Shown: positions 1-12,560 of the stretch, in pieces
Position numbering within the stretch: position 1 is the stretch's first letter
Layout: every line of letters begins with the position of its first letter
Assembly: GCF_036924715.1 (NCBI RefSeq)
Contig: NZ_JAZHSB010000001.1
Location: 1,913,001-1,977,000 of the forward strand
From: Bradyrhizobium sp. AZCC 1721
Lineage (GTDB): Bacteria; Pseudomonadota; Alphaproteobacteria; Rhizobiales; Xanthobacteraceae
Length of the DNA stretch: 64,000 bases
Direction: 5' to 3'
Notes under the pieces: generated by a model
Told to the model about the DNA's origin: nothing
Seen by the model: only the letters and a program-made list of their open reading frames with translations
The model's database searches: none
Position numbers and translations under genes: made by a program

Positions 1-1
1 T

Positions 2-1123
2 CACGTCATCGCGGATGCCGACGAGATCAACTTGATCATGAACGACGGCACCAAGATCAAGGCCGAACTGGTCGGCGTCGACAAGAAGACCGACATTGCG
101 GTCTTGAAGTTCAAGCCGGTGAAGCCGGTGACCGCGGTGAGGTTCGGCGATTCCGACAAGCTGCGGCTCGGCGAATGGGTGATTGCGATCGGCAATCCGT
201 TCAGCCTCGGCGGCTCGGTAACGGCCGGCATCGTATCGGCGCGCAACCGCGACATCAGCCAGGGGCCGTACGACAGCTACATCCAGACCGACGCCTCCAT
301 CAACCGCGGCAATTCCGGCGGGCCGCTGTTCAACCTCGAAGGCGAAGTGGTCGGCGTCAACACGCTGATCATCTCGCCGACCGGCGGTTCGATCGGCCTC
401 GGCTTCGCGGTGCCGTCGAAGACGGTGGCCGCCGTAGTTGATCAGCTCCGGCAGTTCGGCGAACTGCGCCGCGGCTGGCTCGGCGTGCGGATCCAGCAGG
501 TCACCGAGGAGATCGCCGAAAGCCTCAACATCAAGCCCGCCCGCGGCGCGCTGGTCGCCGGCATTGACGACAAGGGGCCGGCCAAGCCTGCCGGCATTGA
601 GCCCGGCGATGTCGTCGTCAAGTTCGACGGCAAGGAGGTCAAGGACCCGAAGGATCTCTCCCGCGTCGTCGCCGATACCGCCGTCGGCAAGGAAGTCGAC
701 GTGGTCATCATCCGCAAGGGCAACGAGGAAACCCGCAAGGTTACGCTCGGCCGCCTCGAGGATACCGAAAAGGTGCAGCAGGCCGCCGCCAAGACCAAGG
801 AAGACCCTGTCGAGAAGCCGGTGACGCAAAAGGCGCTCGGCCTCGATCTTGCCGCGCTGAGCAAGGACCTGCGCACGAAGTACAAGATCAAGGAGAGCGT
901 GAAGGGCGTCATCATCACCGGTGTCGACGGCTCCTCCGACGCCGCCGACAAGCGGCTCTCTGCCGGCGACGTCATTGTCGAGGTGGCGCAGGAAGCGGTC
1001 GCCAGCGCCGCCGACATCAAAAAGCGCGTCGATCAGCTCAAGAAGGACGGCAAGAAATCGGTGCTGCTGCTGGTGTCGAACGGCGAGGGCGAATTGCGGT
1101 TCGTGGCGCTCGGCGTGCAGTGA
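2..1123 (+). CDS. degP: Do-family (DegP/HtrA-like) periplasmic serine endopeptidase, 5' truncated by window edge
   Basis: C-terminal 373 residues of a trypsin-like protease followed by two PDZ domains; it degrades or refolds misfolded envelope proteins. The frame is open from base 2. The first complete codon, CAC at 2-4, begins HVIADADEI and matches the catalytic His of the DegP NHV motif. The catalytic Asp lies in TDIAVLKF (GAC at 92-94) and the nucleophile Ser in GNSGGP (TCC at 314-316). The first PDZ domain starts near base 470 (RRGWLGVRI) and the second near base 830. The signal peptide and start lie outside the window. The family call is firm; the choice among degP, degQ and mucD paralogs is not. 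Confidence 0.93.
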   Translation, partial: HVIADADEINLIMNDGTKIKAELVGVDKKTDIAVLKFKPVKPVTAVRFGDSDKLRLGEWVIAIGNPFSLGGSVTAGIVSARNRDISQGPYDSYIQTDASINRGNSGGPLFNLEGEVVGVNTLIISPTGGSIGLGFAVPSKTVAAVVDQLRQFGELRRGWLGVRIQQVTEEIAESLNIKPARGALVAGIDDKGPAKPAGIEPGDVVVKFDGKEVKDPKDLSRVVADTAVGKEVDVVIIRKGNEETRKVTLGRLEDTEKVQQAAAKTKEDPVEKPVTQKALGLDLAALSKDLRTKYKIKESVKGVIITGVDGSSDAADKRLSAGDVIVEVAQEAVASAADIKKRVDQLKKDGKKSVLLLVSNGEGELRFVALGVQ

Positions 1124-1154
1124 TAGATCACGTAGCGGTTGACCCGAAAACACT

Positions 1155-1272
1155 GTCGTCCCTGCGCACGCAGGGACCCATAACCACCAGCGCGGATTGT
1201 ATCAAAGGCAACTGGCCCCATCGCATCATGGACGGGCCGCGGCGTATGGGCCCCTGCGTGCGCAGGGACGAC
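1155..1272. repeat. Palindromic intergenic repeat, copy 1 (family A)
   Basis: About 118 bp bounded by two related hairpins. The left hairpin is GTCCCTGCGCACGCAGGGAC (1158-1177), with 9-bp arms. The right hairpin, around 1250-1270, contains CCCTGCG/CGCAGGG. The outer ends are inverted copies of each other (CGTCGTCCCTGCG.. and ..CGCAGGGACGACG). A second copy of the same design lies at 37673-37786 and is interrupted by an insertion sequence. The element fills the gap between the protease gene and serB and could act as a terminator for both converging transcripts. Confidence 0.75.
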
Positions 1273-1282
1273 GCAAGAGTTC

Positions 1283-2186
<904 letters not shown>

Positions 2187-2188
<2 letters not shown>

Positions 2189-3116
2189 GCAGACGTATCA
2201 GCTAGATTTGAGCAAGGCCGTGCTTATCGCAGGGCCGACCGCCAGCGGCAAGTCGGCCCTGGCGCTCGAATTGGCCCAAAAGACCGGCGGCGTCGTCATC
2301 AACACCGATTCGATGCAGGTCTACCGCGATCTCTGCATCATCACGGCACGGCCGACGCCGGAGGAGGAGGCGCGCGTGCCGCACCGGCTCTACGGCCATG
2401 TCGACGCGTCGGTCAATTTCTCGGCCGGAGCGTGGGTGACGGATGCGGGAAAGGTGCTCGCAGAGGCGCGCGCGGAAAAGCGGCTGCCAATCTTCGTCGG
2501 CGGGTCCGGCCTTTATTTCAAGGCATTGACGCGCGGTCTCTCCGCGGTGCCGCCGATCCCCGCCGAGGTTCGCGATGCTGTTCGGGCGCGGCTGGAACGC
2601 GACGGCGTTGAAGCGCTGCACACTGAACTGACGCGGCGCGATCCCGTCTCCGCCGAGCGCCTGAAGCCGCGCGACCGCACCCGGATTGCCCGCGCCCTGG
2701 AAGTCGTGGAAACCACCGGCCGCGCACTGCCGGACTGGCATCGCGAGGGCCTGCCGCCGCTGCTGCCTCGGAGCGAGTTCTCGGCGCTGTTCCTTGCGCC
2801 TGAGCGCGAAAAGCTTTACGCGCGGATCGATGCGCGATTCGGCGCGATGCTGGCCGCGGGTGCGCTGGACGAGGTCGCAGCGCTTGCCGGGCGAAAGCTC
2901 GATCCCCTGCTGCCGGCGATGAAGGCCCATGGCGTGCCGGCGCTGATCCGGCACCTCAGGGGAGAAATCACGCGCGAGGAGGCCGCCGAAATCGGCCGCG
3001 CCGACACCCGCCATTATGCAAAACGGCAGTTCACGTGGTTCAGGCATCAACTGCCGGAGTTCGAATGGGTGACGCCGGAGGCGGCGGGTCTGGTCCTTCG
3101 GACCATCCCGGAATGA
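2187..3116 (+). CDS. miaA: tRNA dimethylallyltransferase MiaA
   Basis: 309 residues. It transfers a dimethylallyl group to the N6 of A37 in tRNAs that read UNN codons. The P-loop is GPTASGKS (residues 15-22), followed by NTDSMQVYR, which is typical of MiaA substrate binding. [10 protein letters not shown] near the C-terminus is the conserved tail motif. The frame is open far upstream of ATG 2187, but homology starts close to this ATG, so the upstream extension is rejected. The start codon shares CATG with that of serB on the other strand. Confidence 0.96.
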
Positions 3117-3219
3117 CGTCGGCTTAACGGCCTCGCATGGCTGCACGCATAAAATTCCCCCTCGCCGAATGCCCGGAACACCGCTACAATGCCTAAATCG
3201 CGCCGAGAGCGTCCGTCCC

Positions 3220-3247
3220 TTGACTTCCGGGGGCCGAACGGTATAAC
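3220..3247 (+). promoter_or_regulatory. Predicted sigma70-type promoter of the ilv leader and operon
   Basis: TTGACT (3220-3225), a 16-base spacer, then TATAAC (3242-3247). This is close to consensus for the -35 and -10 boxes. The predicted transcript start near 3254 leaves a short untranslated stretch before the leader peptide at 3280. It is the best promoter match seen in the gap between miaA and ilvI. Confidence 0.65.
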
Positions 3248-3279
3248 CCGCGCAACCTTTGGGAAGTCCGGGCCGCAAA

Positions 3280-3345
3280 ATGCGTAACATTATTACCAAA
3301 CTGCTTATCGTCGTCGTACCCAGGCACACCGCCGGGGATGGCTAG
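3280..3345 (+). CDS. ilv operon leader peptide
   Basis: 21-codon ORF from ATG to TAG. It contains an Ile-Ile pair and then the run KLLIVVV, so seven of 21 residues are Ile, Leu or Val, the end products of the pathway below. It lies just downstream of a good promoter and just upstream of a perfect stem and a terminator, the classic layout of ribosome-mediated attenuation. Stalling at the Ile/Leu/Val codons would report shortage of these amino acids. No translation evidence is available here; the call rests on codon content and position. Confidence 0.85.
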   Translation: MRNIITKLLIVVVPRHTAGDG

Positions 3346-3396
3346 CGGCCATCCAAATTCAGGCGGTGTGCATGGGGCCTCTCGGGCCCTTTTTTA
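3324..3396 (+). terminator. ilv attenuator: leader stems plus intrinsic terminator
   Basis: GCACACCGCC (3324-3333) pairs perfectly with GGCGGTGTGC (3362-3371). The inner stem GGATGGC/GCCATCC lies at 3336-3342 and 3348-3354. The terminator follows: GGGCC, loop TCTCG, GGCCC (about 3375-3389), then six Ts. The first stem begins inside the leader peptide reading frame, so ribosome position can change the folding. How these stems exclude one another is inferred. Confidence 0.8.
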
Positions 3397-3453
3397 TTTC
3401 CCAAAACAGACAACCGAAAGAAGCCGCGCCGACAAGCGCATCCGGAGCAGACC

Positions 3454-5229
<1,776 letters not shown>

Positions 5230-5276
5230 GAATGCGAGACAAGGGTTCGCTGTGAGGACGCGAGACAAAAATTCCG

Positions 5277-5450
5277 CTGTCATCGCCCGGCTTGCCGCCT
5301 CCGATAAAGCTTCGGCGAGCCATGACCGGACAGCCTCGGCGAAGCCTTGGCGTAGCCGGGACCGGGCGATCCAGTACGCCGCGGCGTCTCGGCTGTGCTC
5401 GGACGCCTCTGGAATACTGGATCCCCGCGTTCGCGGGGATGATGAGCATA
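5277..5450. repeat. Interspersed palindromic repeat, family B copy 1
   Basis: Begins TGTCATCGCCCGGCTTG and ends CCGCGTTCGCGGGGATGA. It contains the core GCGATCCAGTACGCCGCGGC and GGAATACTGGATCCCCGC, which pair as an imperfect inverted repeat. It shares CGATCCAGTACGCCGCGGCC with 6478-6575. This copy is longer because about 60 bp (AGCTTCGGCGAGCC.. region) is inserted near its left end. It lies between ilvI and the dehydratase gene. Confidence 0.7.
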
Positions 5451-5465
5451 CGAGAGGATCGAGAA

Positions 5466-6449
5466 GTGTTTGACCTCGCAGAGCTCGAACGCGCACACGA
5501 CATCGTGGGGCAGGCGGTGCCGCCGACGCCGGCGCATGCCTGGCCGCTGCTCAGCGAGCGGCTGGGTACGAGCGTCATCGTCAAACATGAGAACCACACG
5601 CCGATTGGCGCGTTCAAGGTGCGCGGTGGGCTGATCTATCTCGACCGGCTGAAGCGGGAGCGGCCGAACATATCGGGGATCATTTCCGCCACCCGCGGCA
5701 ATCACGGCCAGAGCCTCGCATTCGCGGCTTCCCGCCACGGCGTGCCGGCGGTGATTTACGTGCCGAAGGGCAACTCGGTCGAGAAGAACAGCGCCATGCG
5801 CGCGTTCGGCGCTGACCTCGTCGAGCATGGAGAGGATTTTCAGGCGGCCGCCGAAGAAGCCCAGCGCCGTGCCCAGTTCGCCGGCCTCCACATGGTTCCG
5901 TCGTTCCATCCGGATCTTGTGCTCGGCGTCGCTACCTACGCGCTCGAACTGTTCCGGACGGCGCCCGACCTCGACATTCTCTATGTGCCGATCGGGCAGG
6001 GCTCGGGCATCTCCGGCTGCATCATGGCGCGCGATCTGCTCGGGCTGAAAACCGAAATCGTCGGCGTGCAGTCGACCGAAGCGCCGTCCTACGCACTGTC
6101 GTTTGCGGCTGGCACGGTGGTAACCACCGAAACCAGCAACACGCTGGCGGACGGCATGGCGACGCGCAATCCCGATCCGGACGCATTCGCCATCATCTGC
6201 AAGGGCGCCGCGCGCATCGTCCAGGTCACGGACGACGAGGTCGCAGCCGCCGTCCGCGCCTACTGGACCGACACGCACAACCTCGCCGAAGGCGCCGGCG
6301 CTGCCCCGCTGGCCGCCGCGCTGCAGGAAAAGCAGAAGCTCGCCGGCAAGCGAGTCGGCCTGGTCCTGTCTGGCGGCAATATCGATTTTGATCTGTTCCG
6401 CAAATGGATCGGAATAGATGCCGCCGCCATTGAAAGGGTAATGGCGTAA
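5466..6449 (+). CDS. Threonine dehydratase-like PLP enzyme
   Basis: About 327 residues, fold type II PLP enzyme of the serine/threonine dehydratase group. The PLP lysine lies in IGAFKVRGG. The conserved substrate and phosphate loops are TRGNHGQS and QGSGISG, and the C-terminal VLSGGNID binds the pyridine nitrogen region. There is no C-terminal ACT domain, unlike allosteric IlvA. The chosen start is GTG 5466 (VFDLAELERAHD), because upstream Met codons at 5439 and 5442 fall within a palindromic repeat. Lying between ilvI and ilvN, it could supply 2-oxobutyrate for isoleucine; a catabolic or racemase-like role is possible. Confidence 0.82.
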   Translation: MFDLAELERAHDIVGQAVPPTPAHAWPLLSERLGTSVIVKHENHTPIGAFKVRGGLIYLDRLKRERPNISGIISATRGNHGQSLAFAASRHGVPAVIYVPKGNSVEKNSAMRAFGADLVEHGEDFQAAAEEAQRRAQFAGLHMVPSFHPDLVLGVATYALELFRTAPDLDILYVPIGQGSGISGCIMARDLLGLKTEIVGVQSTEAPSYALSFAAGTVVTTETSNTLADGMATRNPDPDAFAIICKGAARIVQVTDDEVAAAVRAYWTDTHNLAEGAGAAPLAAALQEKQKLAGKRVGLVLSGGNIDFDLFRKWIGIDAAAIERVMA

Positions 6450-6477
6450 TGCAACGAACACCAGCCAGGTATTTACT

Positions 6478-6575
6478 GTCATCGTCCGGCTTGGCCCGAC
6501 GATCCAGTACGCCGCGGCCTAGCGATCCATCGCAGTCGTCGGGGATTACTGGATGCCCGCCTTCGCGGAGTTGAC
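6478..6575. repeat. Interspersed palindromic repeat, family B copy 2
   Basis: About 98 bp beginning TGTCATCGTCCGGCTTGG. It contains CGATCCAGTACGCCGCGGCC and then TTACTGGATGCCCGCCTTCG, the two halves of an imperfect inverted repeat. It is related to 5277-5450 but lacks that copy's inserted segment. It fills the gap between the dehydratase gene and ilvN. Confidence 0.7.
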
Positions 6576-6600
6576 AATGGAGAATGACAAGGGGACGACC

Positions 6601-7143
6601 ATGAACCAGCCCGCATCCGCCTACTTCCTGGAAGAGCGCCACGATCCCAACGAGACGCATACGCTCTCGGTGCTGGTGCAGAACGAGCCCGGCGTGCTCG
6701 CGCGCGTGATCGGCCTGTTTTCGGGGCGCGGTTACAACATCGACAGTCTCACCGTCTCCGAAACCGAGAGCCACAAGCATCTCTCGCGCATCACCATCGT
6801 CACGACGGGTACACCGACGGTGATCGAGCAGATCAAGCACCAGCTCGACCGCATGATCCCGGTCTACCGCGTCGTCGACATGACGATTACCGGCCGCTCG
6901 ATCGAGCGGGAACTCGCCATGGTGAAGGTGCGTGGCCGCGGCGACAGCCGGGTCGAGGCGTTGCGGCTGGCGGACGCGTTCCGTGCCCGCGTGATCGACG
7001 CCACGACCGAGAGTTTTGTGTTCGAGATCACAGGCAATTCATCCAAGATCAGTGAATTTATCGACCTGATGCGCCCGCTCGGCCTTGTCGAGGTGTCGCG
7101 CACTGGCGTTGCCGCGATCGGGCGTGGGCCTGAGGGGATGTGA
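6601..7143 (+). CDS. ilvN: Acetolactate synthase small (regulatory) subunit
   Basis: 180 residues. The N-terminal ACT domain (THTLSVLVQNEPGVLARVIG, then RGYNIDSLTV) binds valine for feedback control, and a C-terminal ACT-like domain follows from about residue 95. It pairs with the large subunit encoded at 3454. An upstream ATG at 6553 lies in repeat sequence, so ATG 6601 is used. Its TGA overlaps the GTG start of the downstream methyltransferase. The name ilvH is equally used for this family. Confidence 0.95.
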   Translation: MNQPASAYFLEERHDPNETHTLSVLVQNEPGVLARVIGLFSGRGYNIDSLTVSETESHKHLSRITIVTTGTPTVIEQIKHQLDRMIPVYRVVDMTITGRSIERELAMVKVRGRGDSRVEALRLADAFRARVIDATTESFVFEITGNSSKISEFIDLMRPLGLVEVSRTGVAAIGRGPEGM

Positions 7144-7841
7144 ACATGCTGGCGCGGGACTGGTATTACACTCAAAGGCGGCGGCTCGGGCTCGATTCGG
7201 CGGTCGCCTCGATCTACGACCGGCATGACAACAGCGACGATCGCGCGCGGGCCGCGCTCACCATGCTCGGCGTGCAGCGCGGCTGGCGCGTGGCCGATAT
7301 CGGTTGCGGCAACGGTGTACTGGCCTGCGAAGCGGCGTTGATGGGGGCCGAGGTCGACGCAATAGATATTTCGCCGGCGATGCTGGCGCTCGCCAATATC
7401 CAGGCCCGCGACCGCAAGGTTGCGATCCGCACCCAGCCGGCAGGCTTGCTGAGCTTTGCCTACCAGCCCAATTCCTACGACCTGATCGTCAGCGAATTCA
7501 CGCTGCACCATCTGCCTGACTTCTGGAAGGCGGTGGCGCTGGCAAGGATCTATGCCGCGCTGAAGCCCGGCGCGAATTTCTACCTGCGCGACATCGTATT
7601 CGTCAGCATGCCCGACGGCACCGAGCGCGATGTCGAGCAGTGGGCCGATTTCACCATCAAGAACCACGATTTCCAGCGCGACGGCGTGGTCACCCATATG
7701 CGCGACGAGTACTCGACCTTCGGCTGGGTGATCGAGCGCATGCTGACCGATATCGGCTTCACGCTGGAATCGGTCGACTACCACGCGCCGCTGCACGGCA
7801 CCTATATCCTGCGCAAACCAAAGCCGGATCAACAGAGCTAG
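7140..7841 (+). CDS. Class I SAM-dependent methyltransferase
   Basis: 233 residues with a Rossmann-fold methyltransferase core. Motif I is VADIGCGNGVLACE (SAM-binding glycine loop), the acidic residue of the next strand is in VDAIDISPAM, and LIVSEFTLHHLPD covers the post-motif region. The substrate cannot be told from sequence. The start is GTG 7140, giving a 4-base GTGA overlap with ilvN; ATG 7146 is the alternative. The overlap suggests co-translation with the ilv genes, but no pathway link is obvious. Confidence 0.85.
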   Translation: MNMLARDWYYTQRRRLGLDSAVASIYDRHDNSDDRARAALTMLGVQRGWRVADIGCGNGVLACEAALMGAEVDAIDISPAMLALANIQARDRKVAIRTQPAGLLSFAYQPNSYDLIVSEFTLHHLPDFWKAVALARIYAALKPGANFYLRDIVFVSMPDGTERDVEQWADFTIKNHDFQRDGVVTHMRDEYSTFGWVIERMLTDIGFTLESVDYHAPLHGTYILRKPKPDQQS

Positions 7842-7846
7842 AAAAA

Positions 7847-8737
7847 ATGAAACCGGCCGATGTTTGCATCGCCGTATTGGTGGCGGTGATCTGGGGGCTT
7901 GCTTTTGTGGCCAGCCGGATCGCGCTCGACGAGTTTTCGCCGGAATTGATGACGACGCTGCGCTTTTCCATCGCGGCCTTGCCCTGCCTGTTCGTGGCGC
8001 GGCCCAAGGTTTCCTGGACGGTGCTGGTCGCGATCAGCTTCACCTTGTTCCTCGGCCAGTTTCTTGCCCAGGCCTTTGCCATTGCGCTCGGCGTTCCGGT
8101 CGGTCTCTCCAGCGTGATCGTGCAGAGCCAGGCGCTGTTCACCATCGGCTTTGCCGCGCTGTTGTTTCGCGAGCGGCCGGGCGCGGGGCAGACAGTCGGC
8201 ATTGCTATCGCCACCGCAGGCCTGCTGATGATCTGCGGCACCGTCGGCTACGATTTCAGCGTCAGCGCCTTCGCGATCTTGATGATCTCGCCGCTCAGCT
8301 TCGCGGCCGGCAACCTGCTGCTGCGGCATGCGCAGGGCGTGCCGATGTTCGACCTGTTCGCGTGGCTGTGTCTGGTCGCGGCAGTTCCGCTGTTTGCGTT
8401 GACGCTGGTCAGCAACGGCCCGCAGCCGACCTGGCATGCGCTGACCCACATGTCCCTCACCGGTTTGTTGTGCATGATTGGCCTCGGCGCCGTCTCCACC
8501 AGCATCGCCTACTGGCTGTGGGGCCGGCTGCTGCGGGATTACCCGGCGGCGCAAGTGGTGCCGTTCGCGCTGTTGGTCCCGTTCGTCGGTTCCGCTGCAT
8601 CGAGCGTCGTGTTCGGCGAAACCTTTGGGCCGCTACGGCTTGGCGGCATGGTCACCGTCGTCGGCGGCATCGCCGTCATGTTGCTCTCCAAAAGTACCAA
8701 GGCTTCAGAAAAACAAGTTCTGCCAAAGATCGCATGA
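7847..8737 (+). CDS. EamA/DMT-family inner-membrane transporter
   Basis: 296 residues with about ten hydrophobic helices in two EamA repeats. The first repeat begins AVIWGLAFVASRIAL and the second starts around residue 140 (ISPLSFAAGNLLLRHA). Family members export amino acids or related metabolites such as O-acetylserine and cysteine. The ATG follows the methyltransferase stop by five bases. Position between ilvN and ilvC and beside a LysE-type exporter hints at amino-acid efflux; the substrate is unproven. Confidence 0.85.
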   Translation: MKPADVCIAVLVAVIWGLAFVASRIALDEFSPELMTTLRFSIAALPCLFVARPKVSWTVLVAISFTLFLGQFLAQAFAIALGVPVGLSSVIVQSQALFTIGFAALLFRERPGAGQTVGIAIATAGLLMICGTVGYDFSVSAFAILMISPLSFAAGNLLLRHAQGVPMFDLFAWLCLVAAVPLFALTLVSNGPQPTWHALTHMSLTGLLCMIGLGAVSTSIAYWLWGRLLRDYPAAQVVPFALLVPFVGSAASSVVFGETFGPLRLGGMVTVVGGIAVMLLSKSTKASEKQVLPKIA

Positions 8738-8744
8738 GGCCCCC

Positions 8745-9347
8745 ATGTCGCAATCGCTGCTGATCGCCTTCATCATGTTCGCCACCGTGATGTTCTTCAC
8801 GCCGGGGCCGAACAACATCATGCTGCTGTCGTCGGGGCTCACCTACGGCTTCCGTCCGACCATCCCGCACATCATGGGAATCACGGTCGGTTTTGCCTTC
8901 ATGGTCGGCGCCGTCGGCCTCGGGCTCGGGACCATCTTCATCGCCTATCCGGTGCTGCAGACCATCCTGAAATATGCCGGCGTGGCCTACCTGATCTATC
9001 TGGCCTGGGCGATCGCGATGTCCGAGCCGCCGTCGGCGGATCAGGACAGCCGGGGTCGTCCGATGACGTTCTGGGGCGCGGCGATGTTCCAGTGGGTCAA
9101 CGCCAAGGGCTGGGTCATGGTGATCGGCACCATCACCGCCTATGCGGCGATCGCCGCCTATCCCTGGAATATCGCGATCCAGGTCGGCTTAAGCCTGCTC
9201 CTGGGCATCCTGTCTTGCACGGCATGGGCCCTGTTCGGCACCGCCCTGCGGCCGATCCTGACCTCCCGCCGGGCGGTGCGCGCCTTCAATATCGTGATGG
9301 CGGTGCTGCTCCTGGCCTCGCTCTATCCGGTCTTCATGGACGCATGA
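8745..9347 (+). CDS. LysE/RhtB-family amino-acid exporter
   Basis: 200 residues, six predicted helices. The hallmark FFTPGPNNIMLLSSG near residue 18 is the conserved loop of LysE/RhtB exporters, and FQWVNAKGWVM is the second family motif. It probably pumps an amino acid or derivative out of the cell. It lies seven bases after the EamA gene, so the two are probably one transcript. Confidence 0.88.
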   Translation: MSQSLLIAFIMFATVMFFTPGPNNIMLLSSGLTYGFRPTIPHIMGITVGFAFMVGAVGLGLGTIFIAYPVLQTILKYAGVAYLIYLAWAIAMSEPPSADQDSRGRPMTFWGAAMFQWVNAKGWVMVIGTITAYAAIAAYPWNIAIQVGLSLLLGILSCTAWALFGTALRPILTSRRAVRAFNIVMAVLLLASLYPVFMDA

Positions 9348-9454
9348 TGCCGCACCGGGCCATGCATAAACGGGTTTCCCCTTCGAGGGAAAATGCTCTA
9401 GACAACGCCGGAAATTCGCGGGCGACCGGCGGTCCCACCTGTCCAAATGCCTGA

Positions 9455-10513
<1,059 letters not shown>

Positions 10514-10522
10514 CGGTGTCGT

Positions 10523-10661
10523 TCCCCGGATGCAGCGCAGCACGCTGGTGATGCGCTGCTGGTCCGGGTCCATCGAAGCGGTCCCGGCTCTGCGGCGCAT
10601 CGCACCGGACGATGCTTCGCATCGCGGAGAGCGCGCGGCACCGCGTCCGGGGCACGAGAGC
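10523..10661. repeat. Interspersed repeat in the ilvC downstream gap
   Basis: GC-rich imperfect inverted repeat. TTCCCCGGATGCAGCGCAGC on the left is matched by GCGTCCGGGGCACGA on the right, with internal GCATCG motifs. The rest of the gap to 10999 holds no convincing gene. It does contain CTAATGCACATTCT (about 10836) and CTAATGTGCATTCT (about 10921), an imperfect direct repeat about 85 bp apart of unknown meaning. Confidence 0.5.
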
Positions 10662-10999
10662 ATTCAGTGGCCGGTTCGATGCATTACCGGCATACCAATT
10701 TTTAAGCCTTGCTCGGTATATCCGGCGAGATCGCACAAACGGTCTCGCCGTTTCCTCGAAGGATTGCTGCTTCAAGCACATTCTTCAACCCGCCGCTCGA
10801 AACGCGCCAGCCGAGCCGAAACGAAGAACTGACGCCTAATGCACATTCTTGGGCAGGGAGCAGTTCAACAATTACATTAGCGATGGAAAGATCAGCGTTT
10901 ACCGAGTCAAAGCTCGGTTGCCTAATGTGCATTCTCGTTCGTCAAACGAGAATCCAAGTTCGCCCTGATCCAGGCTCGGTGCCGTGACGACGGCGCCGC

Positions 11000-12104
11000 T
11001 CAATTCGTCCGGATGATTGGTTCTTTCTCGATCTTGTTGTGCAACTGCCAGAAGCGGACGGTGCGCTGGGCCGTCTCCATCGACAGCTTGCGGAAATCGC
11101 GCTGCGCGATCTCCAGCGTCTGCTCGCTGATCGGATGCGCCGGGCGGTTGCGCAGGATCGACTCGACCGTCGGCCAGTTCAGCCGTGCTGAGCGGCAGGG
11201 AATCAGGATCAGGTCGGCGCGCGGCCCTTCCATCAGCTTCGCTGTCATCTCGACCGGCATGTCGTTGAGGACGGCAAGTGCGACCGTCACTTCGTCGAAC
11301 TTGTTCGACTCCGCGAATTTGTACACCGCCGCGTCGTCGAGCTCGTTCAGCCCCTTCATCAGCTTCACGAGTTCCTCGGCGACTCCGAAACTCCGGCTCG
11401 GTGGCGGAGCCTCGCGGGCGACCTCGTTCAGGACCCGCTTGATCTCTTCCTGCAGCGCGGGCGGCGCGATGGCCAGAAGCCGTGTGCGAACGGTCTCCTT
11501 GGCGCGGCGCAGCAGGTCCGCAATGAACTTTGCCGGGAAATCGGCGCGAAGGCCGAGGATTTCGACCAGTTCGTCGTCGGCGCCGGCGCGGGCGACGATG
11601 GTGGAATAGCCCTGGTCGGAAAACTTGGCGCCGGCATTGTTGGCGAGCTTGCGGATCACCTGGCCTTCGCCGCGGTCGACGATGACGTCGGTCACGGCCG
11701 CGGGCAGTTCGGCGCGGCCTGAAATGGCGAGCAGGTGATCCTGTCCCTTGCTGCTGGCGATCTCGACCAGCACGTCGGTGCCGAGCCGGCTGGAATGGGC
11801 CAGCACGTTGCCGGCGACCTCGATCTCGTCATCCCAGGCGAGATGCTGGATGACTTCGAACGGAGCGTAGTCGAGCGGCGCCAGCCGCTTGGAAAGTTCG
11901 GCCTTTGCCCGCGTCTCGACGCGCGCGATCAGGAGGCAGAGCACGTCGTCGAAGACCTTGACCTGGTCGTCGCTGAGGCGTTCTCCGTCAGTGGAGGAAG
12001 AGATCGGTGACCTGCCGCAGGGTCTCCACCCGCTTGGCGGATGAGCCGCCTCTGACGGCATCTTCAAGTTCGGCAATGATCGAGTGCGCCGGCTGTTGCA
12101 CCAT
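11000..12104 (-). CDS. DUF2336 family protein, frameshifted near the N-terminus
   Basis: The main frame encodes about 325 residues of a helical, HEAT-like DUF2336 protein of unknown function (GERLSDDQVKVFDDVL onward). The proper N-terminus is in another frame. ATG 12104 opens MVQQPAHSIIAELEDAV and runs 38 codons to VTDLFLH, then TGA at 11990-11988. GERLSDDQ follows at once in the main frame. Restoring one frame needs a +2 or -1 base change near 11988-11995. The in-frame upstream extension of the main frame to 12145 is Arg/Pro-rich and is not real protein. This is a recent pseudogene or a sequencing error. Confidence 0.8.
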
Positions 12105-12560
12105 TGTGGGCAGCCTGTCTGTTGTTGAAGGGTTCGCGCCCACAATGGCCGGCCGAGCCTTACACCCGCGTTAAAGGCGGGGACCCGCTAGAACACAGAT
12201 CGACTGCATTGGAATCGGGCAATGCATCGGCCGCGGTTGTTGTGGACAGGCGCATGTCGAAGCAGGCCGCGCATTGCAAATTTTGCGTTCTGAATTGCTT
12301 TACCAATCCGATCGGGACGTATGCCGTGATTTCGCGCGATAAATCGCCGATGTCGAACCGGATCGGCCATCTGCCGCGGCTTCCGGTACCCCGGTCCGGC
12401 TGCTATCCTCACCAAACCGTTCCCGGAAAAACTCGAATAGCAATCTGCCGAACAAGACGCCGTCAAGGCTGGCTGCACCCCGCGGAGGAAGCCCACGGAG
12501 CCGGCGCTTAAGCATTCCTTCACGACGAACTTCATTAGACCTCTTACAAGGGCTTAGGTC
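12105..12560. other. Gap without a supported gene
   Basis: 456 bases between the DUF2336 gene and the SDR gene. Short ORFs on both strands lack family resemblance and good ribosome sites. It should hold the divergent promoters of both genes, but no clear -35/-10 pair stands out. Confidence 0.5.
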
